A stretch of DNA of 64,000 nt from Vogesella urethralis (GCF_007644045.2 NZ_VMDW02000068.1:1-64000); one strand, 5' to 3'; positions 1-10,298 are shown, numbered from the stretch's first letter. Numbers and translations: made by a program. Notes: a model not told the origin generated them from the letters alone.

Positions 1-27
1 CGTGTGAAAGTAGGACACCGCCAGACT
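1..27 (+). rRNA. rrf: 5S ribosomal RNA, 3' end (partial)
   Basis: The first bases match the conserved 3' tail of betaproteobacterial 5S rRNA: the GTGTGAAAGTAGGACA block followed by CGCCAG. Only this tail lies in the window, so the rest of an rRNA operon must lie to the left, transcribed rightwards. The exact 3' end is uncertain by a few bases. A strong hairpin follows directly, as expected at the end of an rrn operon. No tRNA gene follows it here. Confidence 0.85.
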
Positions 28-35
28 CCCTTAAG

Positions 36-67
36 ACAAAGCCCAGCTCAAACGAGCTGGGCTTTGT
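36..67 (+). terminator. rRNA operon terminator hairpin
   Basis: A perfect 14-bp stem (36-49 with 54-67) closes on an AAAC loop. Its arms begin with ACAAAG and end with CTTTGT. It lies just after the 5S rRNA end, so it is read as the rrn operon terminator. Confidence 0.9.
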
Positions 68-469
68 GCATTGGCACGGCGAAAACCGCGACCGTGCCCC
101 ACCGACGCGTGCGACGTCCCCGACGTCCCCCCGATGTTCCCTTTGCGGCCAACCTGCACCCCATCTGGGCAACGCCGGAGCCGACGTCCCCCAAAAAAGC
201 TCAGTAGCACCCTCGCCACGTTGATCCTGCGGCCAACGTTGGCCGCCATACCCAGCCGATCCGTCTAAACAGACACCTACCGACCAGCCTCGGCCACCTC
301 GCCCCCACCCCATGCCGGCCTGCGGCCGGCCCCCGGATGCGCCTGCGGCTTATGCCGGGCTACGGCTATCGATCTGGCAGCTGGCGGTTGGCAATGCTGT
401 CATGAAAAAGCCCACTTGCGCGGGCTTGGGATGTAAAGCGATGGCATTGCTGAATCAAATCGTTATGCG
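68..469. other. non-coding spacer after the rRNA operon
   Basis: About 400 bases with no convincing gene; the short open frames here lack ribosome binding sites and family features. It holds three copies of CGACGTCCC (112-120, 121-129, 182-190), one copy of the AGGTTGGCCGC word on the minus strand (145-155), a perfect 18-bp palindrome built from that word (229-246), and GC-rich inverted stretches around 312-360. Confidence 0.6.
229..246. repeat. inverted pair of the GTTGGCCGC word
   Basis: GCGGCCAACGTTGGCCGC is a perfect 18-bp palindrome made of two head-to-head copies of GTTGGCCGC. It lies in the non-coding spacer after the rRNA operon. It is one of three head-to-head pairs of this word seen between genes in the window; the others are at 52178-52200 and 59613-59639. 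Confidence 0.8.
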
Positions 470-1480
470 TCAGATCAGACCACGCTGTTTCAACTCGCCT
501 TTCAGCACTGCGTAGTAGACCGGTGCCGCGACGACGCCGCCAATCCCGAACAGGCTTTCCATGACCAGCATGGCGAGCAGCAGCTCCCAGGCCCTGGCCT
601 GGATTTGCTGCCCGACGATGCGGGCGTTGAGGAAGTATTCGCCCTTGTGGATGAGTACCAGGAATGCCAGAGATGCCAGGGCTGTCATGCTGGAGTGGGT
701 GGTACTGACGGTGATGATGATGGCGTTGGATAGCAGGTTGCCCAGTACCGGAATCAGGCCCAGCAGGAAGGTGAGTAACAGCATGGTCTTGCTGAATGGC
801 AGGTGGACGCCGGCCAGTGGCAAAGCCAGTAGCAGGTAGAGGGCGGTAAAGGTGGTGTTGAGCAGAGAGATCTGAACCTGGGCGACCACCACTTTGCGGA
901 AGGCTTGCTGAAAGTGTCGGCTGCGCTGGTATAACGCTGCGGCTAGCGGTGGCTGCGGTGTGTCGGTGGCCGTCTCCTGGAATGCCAGTAGCGAGCCGAT
1001 GATCATCCCCACCAGCACGTGGGCCAGAAAGGTACCGGCTTCCTTGCCCAGATTCTGCATATCGGCAGCATGCGCATGAAGCCAGTCTACTAGCCATTGG
1101 CGGAGTGCTTCACTACCGGACGGTAGCGCCTGGCTGATACTGGCGGGTAGCTGGCTACCAGCTTGCTCGATGATGTGCGCAAGTTGTTCAAACAGCGCCG
1201 ACAGGCCATGTTCCGATTTCAGTAAGGACAAGCCAAGTACGGTAACCCCGCTGAGGCTGGCGATGACGAGTGTGCTGATCAGGCTGACGGCAATCCACTT
1301 GCCCTGCTGCGTCGTAACGAAACGGGATAGGCCCTTGGCCAGGCTGTGGATCAGCAGGAAGGCGATCATGCCGGCAAACAGCGCCGACAGCAGATGCAGC
1401 CACAGTGCGGCCAACATCAGAATGCAGGCCAGGAGCAACGAGGCCAGATCGCAGCGTTGTTGCAGGAGGGAAGGAGACAT
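470..1480 (-). CDS. AI-2E family transporter (PerM-type permease)
   Basis: A 336-residue, very hydrophobic inner-membrane protein of the AI-2E/PerM family. Paired N-terminal membrane segments lie at about residues 12-45 and 65-90, followed by an amphipathic middle and a C-terminal block of long hydrophobic helices (about 200-330). The family name comes from proposed autoinducer-2 export, but many members are ion antiporters or have no known substrate, so no substrate is assigned. The start ATG has only a weak ribosome site. It lies downstream of metE on the same strand with an 87-bp gap, so the two may be cotranscribed. Confidence 0.8.
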   Translation of the reverse strand: MSPSLLQQRCDLASLLLACILMLAALWLHLLSALFAGMIAFLLIHSLAKGLSRFVTTQQGKWIAVSLISTLVIASLSGVTVLGLSLLKSEHGLSALFEQLAHIIEQAGSQLPASISQALPSGSEALRQWLVDWLHAHAADMQNLGKEAGTFLAHVLVGMIIGSLLAFQETATDTPQPPLAAALYQRSRHFQQAFRKVVVAQVQISLLNTTFTALYLLLALPLAGVHLPFSKTMLLLTFLLGLIPVLGNLLSNAIIITVSTTHSSMTALASLAFLVLIHKGEYFLNARIVGQQIQARAWELLLAMLVMESLFGIGGVVAAPVYYAVLKGELKQRGLI

Positions 1481-1567
1481 GGCGGGCTACCGGCAATGAG
1501 CTGTCATGCAGTGTAGCCGATGCGGCGTTGCCGCCATGTCGCAGCGTGTAGCGGCAGCGGGGCTGCC

Positions 1568-3847
1568 TTATACCGTGGTGGCCAGCTTGCGGCGCAGGCG
1601 TTGGGTAACGTTCACCATGCGTTGCAAGGCGGCTTCGGCTTCCGGCCAGCCGCGGGTTTTCAGGCCGCAGTCCGGGTTCACCCACAGTCGTTGTGCCGGA
1701 ATCACCTCCAGTGCCTTGTGCAGCAGTTTTTCCAGCTCGTGCTCCGCCGGAATGCGCGGGCTGTGGATGTCGTATACGCCGGGGCCGATTTCGTTGGGGT
1801 AGGCAAAGCTGGCAAAGTCACGCAGCAGAGCCATGTCCGAGCGCGAGGTTTCGATGGTAATCACGTCGGCGTCCAGCGCCGCGATGGCCGGCAGAATGTC
1901 GCCGAACTCCGAGTAGCACATATGGGTGTGGATCTGGGTGTTGTCATCGACGCGGGCGCAGGCGAGGCGGAACGCTTCGCCAGCCCAGGCCAGGTAGGCG
2001 TCCCAGTCTGCCCGTTTCAGTGGCAGCCCTTCACGCACGGCTGGCTCGTCGATCTGGATCACCTTGATGCCGGCGTTTTCCAGGTCCAGTACTTCGTCGT
2101 TGATGGCGAGCGCAATCTGGCGGCAGACCTCGCTGCGTGGCAGGTCATCACGTACAAAGCTCCACTGCAGGATGGTGACCGGGCCGGTAAGCATGCCTTT
2201 TACCGGGCGCGGGGTCAGGCTTTGGGCGTATACCGACCAGGCGACGGTCATCGCTTGCGGGCGGGCGACGTCACCGAAAATCAGCGGCGGTTTCACGCAG
2301 CGGCTGCCGTAGCTTTGTACCCAGCCGTATTCGGTAAAGGCAAAGCCTGCCAGCTGTTCGCCAAAGTATTCCACCATGTCGTTGCGTTCTGCTTCACCGT
2401 GCACCAGTACATCGAGCCCCAGTGCTTCCTGCTTGCGGATTACCAGTTCGATTTCGGCTTTCATCGCTTGCTTGTAGCCGGCAGCGTCCAGTTCGCCGCG
2501 TTTGAACGCGGCACGGGCGCTGCGGATCTCGGCGGTTTGCGGGAACGAACCGATTGTCGTGGTGGGCAGTAGCGGCAGTTTCAGCCACGCGGCCTGGGCC
2601 GCCGCCCGTACCGGGTAGGGACTGTGGCGACGGTCGCTGTCTGGCGGCAGCGTGGCCAGGCGCGCGCTGACATCGGCACGGTGGATGCGCGGATGCTGGC
2701 GCCGTTGCTGTCGGGTAAAGTCGCTGGCGGCCAGTTCGTTGCTGATGCTGTCGCGCCCTTGTACCAGGCCACGTTTAAGCAATTTGAGTTCGTTGAGCTT
2801 CTGTACCGAGAAGGCCAGCCAGCTCTTCAGATCGACATCCAGTTGCACTTCCTGCGCCAGATCGACCGGGGTGTGCAGCAGGTTGCAACTGGGTGCCAGC
2901 CACAGCTGCTCGCCCAGTAGCTGCCGTAGCTGGTCGGCGCGGGCCAGCGTGGCGGACAGGTCATTGCGCCAGATATTGCGTCCGTCGATCAGGCCGGCGG
3001 ACAGCACACGGCCTTGCGGCCAACCTTGCAGTAAGGTGGCCAGCTGTTCCGGCACGCGCACCAGGTCCAGATGCACGCCGGCTAGCGGCAGGCTGTGCAG
3101 CAGGTCGGCATGCTCGGCCACGCTGCCGAAGTAGGTGGCCAGCAGCAGCTTGAGCGGCGTCGCCGCCAGCGTTTGATAGGTGATGCGGAAGGCTGCGAGC
3201 CATTCGGCCGGCAGGTCCAGCGCCAGGATGGGCTCATCCAGCTGTACCCAGTCCACTTTGGCGTCGTTCAGCGCAGTCAGCAACGCCTGGTAGCTGCGCA
3301 GCAGGGCCGGCAGCAGGCTGAGGCGATCGAAGTCGGCGCCTTTGCACTTGCCCAGCCACAGCAGGGTAAGCGGGCCGACCAGTACCGGCTTGGCTTTCAG
3401 CCCCAGCGCTTGCGCCTCGGCTACTTGTGCCAGCAACGGGGCGGGGTTGGCCGCAAAGGCGGTGTTGGCGTGCCATTCGGGTACCAGGTAGTGGTAGTTG
3501 GTATCGAACCATTTGGTCATTTCCAGCGCTGGCTGGCTGGCATTGCCGCGTGCCAGTTCAAAATACTGCGCCTGGCTGAGGTTGGCGGCGTCGAAACCGA
3601 AGCGCGGCGGGATGGCGCCAACCAGAATCTGCGCATCCAGTACGTGGTCGTACAGCGAGAAATCGCCGACCGGGCTCAGGTCGACGCCGGCGCCTTTTTG
3701 CAGCAGCCAGTGGCGCTGGCGCAGATCACGGGCGCCATGCTGCAGCGCCAGCTCGTTGATGTCACCACGCCAGTATTGCTCCAGTAGGAATTTGAGTTCG
3801 CGCTTGGCACCGATGCGGGGGAAACCCAGAAGATGAACTTGGCTCAT
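1568..3847 (-). CDS. metE: cobalamin-independent methionine synthase MetE
   Basis: 5-methyltetrahydropteroyltriglutamate-homocysteine methyltransferase makes methionine by moving a methyl group from methyl-folate to homocysteine in the cytoplasm. At 759 residues it is full length for the family. The N-terminal half starts with the typical [13 protein letters not shown] block. The C-terminal half carries the zinc ligands: His and Cys in [11 protein letters not shown], and Cys in [18 protein letters not shown] lies just upstream of the ATG. The gene is divergent from metR, with MetR-type sites in the 98-bp gap, so MetR activation by homocysteine is likely. Confidence 0.97.
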   Translation of the reverse strand: MSQVHLLGFPRIGAKRELKFLLEQYWRGDINELALQHGARDLRQRHWLLQKGAGVDLSPVGDFSLYDHVLDAQILVGAIPPRFGFDAANLSQAQYFELARGNASQPALEMTKWFDTNYHYLVPEWHANTAFAANPAPLLAQVAEAQALGLKAKPVLVGPLTLLWLGKCKGADFDRLSLLPALLRSYQALLTALNDAKVDWVQLDEPILALDLPAEWLAAFRITYQTLAATPLKLLLATYFGSVAEHADLLHSLPLAGVHLDLVRVPEQLATLLQGWPQGRVLSAGLIDGRNIWRNDLSATLARADQLRQLLGEQLWLAPSCNLLHTPVDLAQEVQLDVDLKSWLAFSVQKLNELKLLKRGLVQGRDSISNELAASDFTRQQRRQHPRIHRADVSARLATLPPDSDRRHSPYPVRAAAQAAWLKLPLLPTTTIGSFPQTAEIRSARAAFKRGELDAAGYKQAMKAEIELVIRKQEALGLDVLVHGEAERNDMVEYFGEQLAGFAFTEYGWVQSYGSRCVKPPLIFGDVARPQAMTVAWSVYAQSLTPRPVKGMLTGPVTILQWSFVRDDLPRSEVCRQIALAINDEVLDLENAGIKVIQIDEPAVREGLPLKRADWDAYLAWAGEAFRLACARVDDNTQIHTHMCYSEFGDILPAIAALDADVITIETSRSDMALLRDFASFAYPNEIGPGVYDIHSPRIPAEHELEKLLHKALEVIPAQRLWVNPDCGLKTRGWPEAEAALQRMVNVTQRLRRKLATTV

Positions 3848-3865
3848 GTGGAATGCCTTTCATGA

Positions 3866-3915
3866 TGAATGTTGTGCATTCAGCATGCGGTATCTACAAT
3901 CATGAGGCAATTTCA
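3866..3915. promoter_or_regulatory. probable MetR-binding region between metE and metR
   Basis: Two MetR-like sites lie in the divergent gap. TGAATGTTGTGCATTCA (3866-3882) is an inverted repeat with 6-bp arms. TGAGGCAATTTCA (3903-3915) matches the known TGAA-N5-TTCA half-site consensus at 7 of 8 fixed positions. Their place between metE and its activator gene fits the classical arrangement. Binding is inferred, not shown. Confidence 0.7.
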
Positions 3916-3945
3916 TTATTTTAACGATGATCATTAAGGTGATTC

Positions 3946-4872
3946 ATGATGCAAAGCCAGCTCGAACTCCGCCATCTGCGAACCCTGCTGGCGCTGGCCG
4001 AGTGCGGCAGCGTGTCGCAGGCGGCCAAGCGTGTGTTTCTGACCCAGTCGGCGCTGTCGCACCAGCTGAAGTCGCTGGAAGAGGCCTACGGCCTGGCTTT
4101 GTTTGAGCGCAAAAGTCAGCCTTTGCGCTTTACGCCAGCCGGCGAGCGCTTGCTGGCACTGGCGCGGCAGGTGGCGGCCAACGTGGCCCAGGCCGAGCGC
4201 GACCTGGCGAGGCTGCGCGAGGGCGAGGCGGGAGAGCTGCGCATCGCGGTGGAGTGCCATACCTGTTTTGACTGGCTGATGCCGGCGATGGACGCCTTTC
4301 GCCAGCACTGGCCGGCGGTGGAGCTGGATATCGTGTCCGGCTTCCATGCCGACCCGGTGGGCTTGTTGCTGACGCGGCGTGCCGACCTGGCGATTACCTC
4401 CGAAGCGGAGCCGCAGGAGGGCGTGGTATACCAGCCGCTGTTTGCCTACGAGATGGTGGTGATCATGGCGCGCGACCATGCTGCTGCCGGCAAGGCGGTG
4501 TGGCAGGCCGAGGATTTTGCCGACGAAACGCTGATCCATTACCCGGTGCCGGACAGCATGCTGGACCTGGTGCGCAAGGTGTTGCGCCCGGCAGGTGTGC
4601 AGCCGGCGCGGCGCACGTCGGAGCTGACGGTAGCCATCATCCAGCTGGTGGCCAGCCGTCGCGGCGTGGCGGCGATGCCTTTTTGGGCGGTGAAGCCGTA
4701 TCTGGACCGTGGCTATATTGCCAGTGCCCGCATCGGCGATGCTGGCTTGCAAAGCGAGCTGTACGCGGCGCTACGCCAGGACGATGCAACGCTGGCGTAT
4801 ATGACCGATTTTCTGCACACCGTGCGTGAACAGAGCTTTGCCACCTTGCCGGGTTTGAGCGTGCTGGCTTGA
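3946..4872 (+). CDS. metR: LysR-type regulator MetR
   Basis: A 308-residue LysR-family regulator. The N-terminal winged helix-turn-helix (about residues 8-65) contains the SVSQAAKRVFLTQSALSHQLKSLE recognition region, and the rest is a substrate-binding fold that should sense homocysteine. HTCFDW and the divergent metE neighbour identify it as MetR, activator of metE and repressor of its own gene in enteric bacteria. Two ATG codons stand in tandem (3946 and 3949). AAGG at 3935-3938 serves either, and the first is used here. Confidence 0.93.
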   Translation: MMQSQLELRHLRTLLALAECGSVSQAAKRVFLTQSALSHQLKSLEEAYGLALFERKSQPLRFTPAGERLLALARQVAANVAQAERDLARLREGEAGELRIAVECHTCFDWLMPAMDAFRQHWPAVELDIVSGFHADPVGLLLTRRADLAITSEAEPQEGVVYQPLFAYEMVVIMARDHAAAGKAVWQAEDFADETLIHYPVPDSMLDLVRKVLRPAGVQPARRTSELTVAIIQLVASRRGVAAMPFWAVKPYLDRGYIASARIGDAGLQSELYAALRQDDATLAYMTDFLHTVREQSFATLPGLSVLA

Positions 4873-4917
4873 TGGTTTGGCCTGATGTCTTGGTTTGAGT
4901 CTTGGCTGGAAAATGAA

Positions 4918-4949
4918 AACGGCACGCCTGCAAGGTGCCGCGTGCCGTT
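4918..4949. terminator. hairpin between metR and the acetyltransferase gene
   Basis: A 10-bp stem (4918-4927, AACGGCACGC, with 4940-4949) has a 12-base loop. On the minus strand it is followed by T-rich sequence, so it probably ends the minus-strand ntrBC/acetyltransferase transcript. It may also serve metR on the plus strand. Confidence 0.65.
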
Positions 4950-4969
4950 GGCTGTGCGCGAGGATGTGC

Positions 4970-5488
4970 TTACCGCGGCGCCAGCAGCTTGTAGAAATAG
5001 CGGGTGGTGTGCAGCCGGCCATCCGGGCTGGCGGCAAAGTCGGGAATGTCGCCGGCGTGTACCCAGCCCAGCTTCGGGTACAGCTTGGCCGCAACCGATT
5101 CGCTATCGGTATCCAGCACCAGCGTGCTGCAGCCGGCTGCCCACGCCGTCGTTTCGGCTTCCTGCATCAGCAGGCGGGCGATGCCCTGGCCCCGTGCGCG
5201 GCTATGTACCATCAGCTTCTGGATTTCGCCACGGTGCCGGCCGTTGGCCTTGCCGCAGCGCGATAGCTGCACGGTGCCCAGCATCTGGCCGTCGCGTTCG
5301 GCCAGCCAGCAGTGCAGTAGCGGGCCCAGTTCCCCAGCCACGCCTTGCCAGTAGGCCATGGCGTCCTGATGCGATAGTGGTGCCAGAAAGCCCACCGATG
5401 CGCCGCCGTGCACCACGTCTTGCAGCAGTAGCGTCAGCGCGTCCAGTTGGCCGTTATCGAGTCGGGTGCAATGCGTCAGGGTAATCAA
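4970..5488 (-). CDS. GNAT family N-acetyltransferase
   Basis: A 172-residue single-domain GNAT protein. The acetyl-CoA binding motif is visible as RARGQGIARLLMQEAE (about residues 98-113), after the usual IQKLMVHS strand. The C-terminus ends with a YFYKLL strand. The acceptor substrate cannot be read from sequence. The start ATG overlaps the ntrC stop codon by 4 bases, so it is probably translated from the ntrBC transcript, although no nitrogen role for it is known. Confidence 0.88.
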   Translation of the reverse strand: MITLTHCTRLDNGQLDALTLLLQDVVHGGASVGFLAPLSHQDAMAYWQGVAGELGPLLHCWLAERDGQMLGTVQLSRCGKANGRHRGEIQKLMVHSRARGQGIARLLMQEAETTAWAAGCSTLVLDTDSESVAAKLYPKLGWVHAGDIPDFAASPDGRLHTTRYFYKLLAPR

Positions 5489-6957
5489 TCGTGTTCCAAT
5501 CCCAGTTCCTGAATCTTGCGGGTAAGGGTGTTGCGGCCCCAGCCCAGTAGCTGCGCCGCTTCCACTTTGCGACCACCGGTGTGGGCCAGACCGCTCTTGA
5601 TGCAGGTGCTTTCAAAGCGGGCGGTGAGGTCGTCGATGATGCCGGTTTCACCCGCGGCCAGCCGTTGACTGACTTCGCGCGCCAGCAGCTGCAGCCAGTC
5701 GCCTTCCACCAGGGTGGGGTGGGCCGCCACGGCGCCGAGGCTGGGGGCCGCCGTGTTTGCTTCGCTGGTGGCGTAGGCTGCGTCGTGTGGCGCCGCTTCG
5801 GCTGCTTGGCGGAATTCCGGCGGCAGGTCAGCGCTTTCCACCGTTTGCCCCGGCGCCATCACCGTAATCCACTGACACAGGTTTTCCAGCTGCCGCACGT
5901 TGCCGGGGAAGGCGTAATGCCGCACCAGCAGCATGGCAGGCTCGGACAAGCGCTTAGGCTCGACGCCCAGGTTGGCCGCACTGCGCGCCAGGAAGTGGCG
6001 TACCAGCAGCGGGATGTCTTCGCTGCGCTCGCGCAGCGGCGGCAGCCGCAGGCGGATGACGTTGAGGCGGTGGAACAAGTCTTCGCGGAACTGGCCCTGT
6101 TTGACGCGCTCTTCCAGATGCTGGTGCGTCGCGGCGATCACGCGCACATTGGCCTTGATCGGGGTATGGCCGCCGACGCGGTAGAAGTGGCCGTCGGACA
6201 GCACACGCAGCAGACGGGTCTGCAGCTCGGTGGGCATGTCGCCGATTTCGTCCAGGAACAGCGTGCCGCCTTCGGCTTCTTCAAAGCGGCCGCGACGGCT
6301 GCCGACGGCGCCGGTGAAGGCACCTTTTTCGTGGCCGAACAGCTCGGACTCCAGCAGGTCTTTCGGAATGGCGGCGGTGTTCAGTGCGATGAACGGTTTG
6401 CTGGCGCGCACCGAATGACGGTGCAGTGCCTCGGCTACCCGCTCCTTGCCGGTACCGGATTCACCGGTAATCAGCACGGTAACGCTGGATTGCGACAGAC
6501 GGCCGATGGCACGGAACACGTCCTGCATGGCCGGGGCCTGGCCCAGCAGTGCCGGCATGGCCTCCGGGCTGTCGGCGCCGCCGCTGCTGCTGCGGCTTTC
6601 GGCCAGCGCGCGCTCGATCAAGGCTACCGCTTGGTCCACGTCGAACGGCTTGGGCAGGTATTCGAAAGCCCCGCCCTGGAACGCCGATACGGCGGAGTCC
6701 AGGTCGGAGTGGGCGGTCATGATGATGACCGGCAGTGCCGGATGTTCGGCTTTGACCTTGCCCAGAAACTTCAGCCCGTCGGTACCGGGCATGCGGATGT
6801 CGCTGATGATGACACTGGGGATGGTGTCGTACAGGGCGTTGAGCGCGTCGTCGGCGCTGGCAAAACTCTGGTAGGCGATGTTGCTGCGCGACAGCGACTT
6901 TTCCAGCACCCAGCGGATTGCCTTGTCGTCGTCGATGATCCAGACCGTTTGCGTCAT
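5485..6957 (-). CDS. ntrC: nitrogen regulation response regulator NtrC
   Basis: Sigma-54-dependent enhancer-binding protein of 490 residues. The receiver domain has the acidic pocket IIDDD and phospho-acceptor Asp53 ([10 protein letters not shown]). The AAA+ domain has Walker A GESGTGKE, the sigma-54 contact loop GAFTGA and Walker B LFLDEIGD. The C-terminal Fis-type helix-turn-helix ends in [17 protein letters not shown]. NtrB phosphorylates it when nitrogen is scarce, and it then activates promoters such as the one upstream of glnA in this window. It lies 17 bases after ntrB. Confidence 0.97.
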   Translation of the reverse strand: MTQTVWIIDDDKAIRWVLEKSLSRSNIAYQSFASADDALNALYDTIPSVIISDIRMPGTDGLKFLGKVKAEHPALPVIIMTAHSDLDSAVSAFQGGAFEYLPKPFDVDQAVALIERALAESRSSSGGADSPEAMPALLGQAPAMQDVFRAIGRLSQSSVTVLITGESGTGKERVAEALHRHSVRASKPFIALNTAAIPKDLLESELFGHEKGAFTGAVGSRRGRFEEAEGGTLFLDEIGDMPTELQTRLLRVLSDGHFYRVGGHTPIKANVRVIAATHQHLEERVKQGQFREDLFHRLNVIRLRLPPLRERSEDIPLLVRHFLARSAANLGVEPKRLSEPAMLLVRHYAFPGNVRQLENLCQWITVMAPGQTVESADLPPEFRQAAEAAPHDAAYATSEANTAAPSLGAVAAHPTLVEGDWLQLLAREVSQRLAAGETGIIDDLTARFESTCIKSGLAHTGGRKVEAAQLLGWGRNTLTRKIQELGLEHD

Positions 6958-6974
6958 ATTGCCTCGCCTTGTGG

Positions 6975-8027
6975 TTATTGATCGGGGCCGAACGGCATCA
7001 GTACCGTGAAGCAGGTATGGCCGGGCCGCGATTCGAATTCGATGGTGCCACCGTGCTGATGCACGAAAGTTTGCGCCAGGGTCAGCCCCAGGCCGGTCCC
7101 CTCGGCGCGTCCGGTTACCAGCGGGTAGAACACATGGTTGCGGATTTCCTCCGGGATGCCGGGGCCGTTGTCGATGATCTGCAATTTTAGTGCCAGGTTA
7201 TGACGCTTCCGTGCCAGGGTGACCTGGCGCGCGACGCGGGTACGGAAAACCAGCTCGCCGTGGCCTTGCATGGCCTGTACCGCGTTCTTGCCGATGTTCA
7301 GCACCACCTGGATCAGCTGCTCTTTGTCGGCGGCCAACATCGGCAGGCTGATGTCGTAATCCCGTTTCACCAGCAGCCCTTGCGGGTACTCGGCCAGCAG
7401 GATGCTGCGCACCCGCTCCAGCACTTCGTGGATATTGACGTCGCTGGCGATATGGCGCCGGTGCGGGGCCAGCAGGCGGTCTACCAGCGACTGCAAGCGC
7501 AGCGCCTCTTCGCGGATGACGCCGGTGTACTCCAGCAGCTCGGGGCGGTCGGCAATTTCGTGCTCCAGCAACTGTGCCGCGCCCCGGATGCCACCCAGCG
7601 GGTTCTTGATTTCATGCGCCAGGTTGCGGATCAGCTCGCGATTGGCTTGCTGCTGCAGCAATAGCCGTTCTTCATTGACGATGCGCAGTTGCTGTTCGAT
7701 CGGGCGCATTTCCACCAGCGCCAGGCGTACCGGGCCGTCGATGGGGGTAACGGTCAGGCCGATATGCAGCGCCTGGTCGCCTTCCGGCGTGAGCTCCAGA
7801 TCGTGTTCGATAAAGCTGCCGGCGTGATCCAGCGCCATCTGCACAGCGTTACGCAGCGCTTTGGCGTCGTGGAAGTGCTCGTACAGCGACAGCTTGCGCA
7901 GGCCTTTATGGCTGATGCCCAGCAGGTTTTCGCTGGCGGGGTTGGCGTAGTGCAGTTGGCCGCTGCGTTCTACGATCATGACGGGAGTGTCGAGCAGCTC
8001 AAGGCCGGAATACGGGTGTAGGGGCAT
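6975..8027 (-). CDS. ntrB: nitrogen regulation sensor kinase NtrB
   Basis: A 350-residue soluble histidine kinase without membrane segments. An N-terminal PAS domain (about 8-110) is followed by the dimerisation helix with phospho-acceptor His138 in NLAHEIKNPLGG. The HATPase domain shows the N box NIGKNAVQAM, the G1 box DNGPGIPEE and the G2 box GTGLGLTLA. It phosphorylates and dephosphorylates NtrC under PII control. The ATG lacks a clear ribosome site. The 164-base gap upstream contains a CACCGT/ACGGTG hairpin but no promoter I can assign with confidence. Confidence 0.96.
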   Translation of the reverse strand: MPLHPYSGLELLDTPVMIVERSGQLHYANPASENLLGISHKGLRKLSLYEHFHDAKALRNAVQMALDHAGSFIEHDLELTPEGDQALHIGLTVTPIDGPVRLALVEMRPIEQQLRIVNEERLLLQQQANRELIRNLAHEIKNPLGGIRGAAQLLEHEIADRPELLEYTGVIREEALRLQSLVDRLLAPHRRHIASDVNIHEVLERVRSILLAEYPQGLLVKRDYDISLPMLAADKEQLIQVVLNIGKNAVQAMQGHGELVFRTRVARQVTLARKRHNLALKLQIIDNGPGIPEEIRNHVFYPLVTGRAEGTGLGLTLAQTFVHQHGGTIEFESRPGHTCFTVLMPFGPDQ

Positions 8028-8191
8028 GGTTGGGCGTCCGTTGTGCCTGTCTTGCCACCGTGCGGAATCGGACGGTGCTTACCACTGCCCTTAGCAATTG
8101 CCGCGCCCGGCGTAGCGACCCGAGACGGTGACTGGATTCACCCGGCATGCCCGGAAAAGGGCAACAGGTGAGGATAAGGGTAGTGGTTGCA

Positions 8192-8686
8192 CTATTTTAG
8201 TGCACTTTGCCCGCCCAGTTCCTGATTCAGTGCGCTGATATTGCGCTCGCGGTCGGTCACCGCATCTTGCAGGCGTTGCAGCAGTGCCGGCGCGCTACCC
8301 GGCTTGCGTTTGGCGTCTGCCAGTGCTGCGCGTGCCTCTGCCAGGGCTTTCTGTTCGTTGTCCAGTTCGGTCTGCAGGATGCGGCGGCGACCTTCGTCGC
8401 GGTTGCGTTGGGTGCCGGCATCGACCGACGGAACGCTGACGTTGGCCGCCGGTGCGCGTGCCCGGGTGCTGCCTGGGCGGGGCGTGACGCTACCCCGGCT
8501 ACCGGTATCGGGGTTGGCCGGCGTAACGATGATGGCCTGGGCGCCCGGTTGCGGCATATTGGTGAAGGTGACGTGACCGTCCTTGTCTACGTAGCGGTAG
8601 ATGGTGCTGGCGGTAGCCGGCAGCAGGCTGCTGGCCAGAAACAGGGGAAGCAGTAGACGGCGCATGTTGGGTAAGCTGTGAATCAT
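8192..8686 (-). CDS. DUF4124 domain secreted protein
   Basis: A protein of about 164 residues (157 if it starts at the second ATG, 8665). A cleavable signal peptide (MRRLLLPLFLASSLLPATAS) is followed by the DUF4124 motif IYRYVDKDGHVTFTNMPQPG. A proline/arginine-rich linker leads to a C-terminal coiled coil (about 95-160) rich in Glu, Ala and Leu. DUF4124 proteins are small envelope proteins of unknown function that often sit between glnA and ntrBC in beta- and gammaproteobacteria, as here. Neither start has a good ribosome site. The stop codon lies inside a TGCACTA/TAGTGCA inverted repeat (8188-8204). Confidence 0.82.
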   Translation of the reverse strand: MIHSLPNMRRLLLPLFLASSLLPATASTIYRYVDKDGHVTFTNMPQPGAQAIIVTPANPDTGSRGSVTPRPGSTRARAPAANVSVPSVDAGTQRNRDEGRRRILQTELDNEQKALAEARAALADAKRKPGSAPALLQRLQDAVTDRERNISALNQELGGQSALK

Positions 8687-8758
8687 CGCAGACGCATGAT
8701 AGAGCAAAGCCGGGTAAACGTCAGTGACTGCCGTCATGCATGCAGGGCAAATGGCATG

Positions 8759-8789
8759 AAAAAACCCGCACCACGGTGGGTGCGGGTTT
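8759..8789 (-). terminator. glnA terminator
   Basis: An 8-bp stem (CCCGCACC at 8765-8772 with GGTGCGGG at 8779-8786) is flanked by A and T runs. On the minus strand it is followed by a T tract, right after the glnA stop codon. It probably separates glnA from the DUF4124-ntrBC transcript, perhaps incompletely. Confidence 0.85.
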
Positions 8790-8813
8790 GCAGCGTTACG
8801 CGGGTCGAATCGC

Positions 8814-10232
8814 TTACAGGCTGTAGTACATCGCAAATTCTACCGGGTGGGTAGTCATGCGGGTCAGGTTCACTTCCTTCATCTTCAGTTCGATGTAGGC
8901 GTCGATCCATTCATTGGAGAACACGCCGCCACGGGTCAGGAACTCGCGGTCTGCGTCCAGGGCTGCCAGGGCTTCGTCCAGCGAGGCGCACACGGTCGGG
9001 ATCAGTTTGTCTTCTTCCGGCGGCAGGTCGTACAGGTTCTTGTCTGCAGCGTCGCCCGGGTGGATCTTGTTCTGGATGCCATCCAGACCGGCCATCAGCA
9101 GTGCGGAGAAGGCCAGGTACGGGTTAGCCAGCGGGTCCGGGAAGCGCGCCTCGATACGACGGCCTTTCGGGTTGGCCACGTGCGGGATGCGGATGGAAGC
9201 GGAGCGGTTTTTGGCGGAGTAGGCCAGTTTTACCGGTGCTTCGTAGTGCGGAACCAGACGCTTGTACGAGTTGGTACCCGGGTTGGTAATGGCATTCAGT
9301 GCCTTGGCGTGCTTGATGATACCGCCGATGTAGTACAGGGCGGTGTCGGACAGGCCGGCGTAGCCGTCACCGGCAAACAGGTTCTTGCCGTCTTTCCAGA
9401 TGGACTGGTGCACGTGCATGCCGGAGCCGTTGTCGCCAACGATCGGTTTCGGCATGAAGGTAGCGGTTTTGCCGTAGCTGTGGGCAACGTTGTGCACCAC
9501 GTACTTCAGGATCTGGGTCCAGTCGGCACGCTGGGTCAGGGTGCTGAACTTGGTGCCGATTTCGTTCTGGCCGGCAGTCGCCACTTCGTGGTGGTGTACT
9601 TCTACCGGTACGCCCAGCTCTTCCAGCAGCAGCACCATGGCCGAGCGGATGTCTTGCGAGGAGTCAACCGGCGGTACCGGGAAGTAGCCGCCTTTGACGC
9701 CCGGACGGTGGCCGGTGTTGCCGCCTTCGAATTCTTCAGCGGAAGCCCAGGCAGCTTCTTCTGCCTTGATCTTCACGAAGCAGCCGGACATGTCGGTGCC
9801 CCAGGTGATGCTGTCGAAAATGAAGAATTCCGGTTCCGGGCCGAAGAAGGCGGTGTCACCAATACCGGAGGCCTTCAGGTAGGCTTCGGCGCGCTTGGCT
9901 ACCGAACGCGGGCAGCGGTCATAACCCTTGCCGTCGGCCGGGTCGATCACGTCGCAGCTCATGAATACGGTCGGCTCGTCGAAGAACGGGTCGATCTTGG
10001 CGGTGGCCGGGTCGGCCATCAGCAGCATGTCGGAGGCTTGAATGCCTTTCCAGCCGGCAATGGAGGAGCCGTCGAAGGCGTGGCCGCGTTCGAACCACTC
10101 GTCGGCATCTTCCAGCAGGACGTGAGCCGGGATGGTCACGTGTTGTTCTTTACCCATCGTGTCGGTAAAGCGCAAATCGACAAATTTAACGTCGTTTTCG
10201 GTGATGAGCTTGACTACGTCTGCAACCGCCAT
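8814..10232 (-). CDS. glnA: glutamine synthetase, type I
   Basis: Makes glutamine from glutamate, ammonia and ATP in the cytoplasm, as a dodecamer. At 472 residues it is the standard GSI-beta length. Visible signatures are FDGSSIAGW near residue 55, GSGMHVHQS in the middle, the ATP-site block NRSASIRIP, and the adenylylation site Tyr in NLYDLPPEE near residue 400, so it is a form switched off by GlnE. A strong ribosome site (TAGGAG) precedes the ATG. A sigma-54 promoter and NtrC sites lie upstream. Confidence 0.98.
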   Translation of the reverse strand: MAVADVVKLITENDVKFVDLRFTDTMGKEQHVTIPAHVLLEDADEWFERGHAFDGSSIAGWKGIQASDMLLMADPATAKIDPFFDEPTVFMSCDVIDPADGKGYDRCPRSVAKRAEAYLKASGIGDTAFFGPEPEFFIFDSITWGTDMSGCFVKIKAEEAAWASAEEFEGGNTGHRPGVKGGYFPVPPVDSSQDIRSAMVLLLEELGVPVEVHHHEVATAGQNEIGTKFSTLTQRADWTQILKYVVHNVAHSYGKTATFMPKPIVGDNGSGMHVHQSIWKDGKNLFAGDGYAGLSDTALYYIGGIIKHAKALNAITNPGTNSYKRLVPHYEAPVKLAYSAKNRSASIRIPHVANPKGRRIEARFPDPLANPYLAFSALLMAGLDGIQNKIHPGDAADKNLYDLPPEEDKLIPTVCASLDEALAALDADREFLTRGGVFSNEWIDAYIELKMKEVNLTRMTTHPVEFAMYYSL

Positions 10233-10298
10233 GGATATCTCCTAGAGAAAGCTAAGTGCATCAAACGGGATGACACAAAACAGGTGTGTCGGGCTTAA

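Noticed and set aside
470-1480. Reading the permease as a quorum-signal (AI-2) exporter
   Set aside because: The family name is historical; no luxS or lsr gene is in the window and many family members transport ions.
8847-10298. Plus-strand open frame opposite glnA
   Set aside because: It is fully antisense to glutamine synthetase and has no ribosome site or domain.
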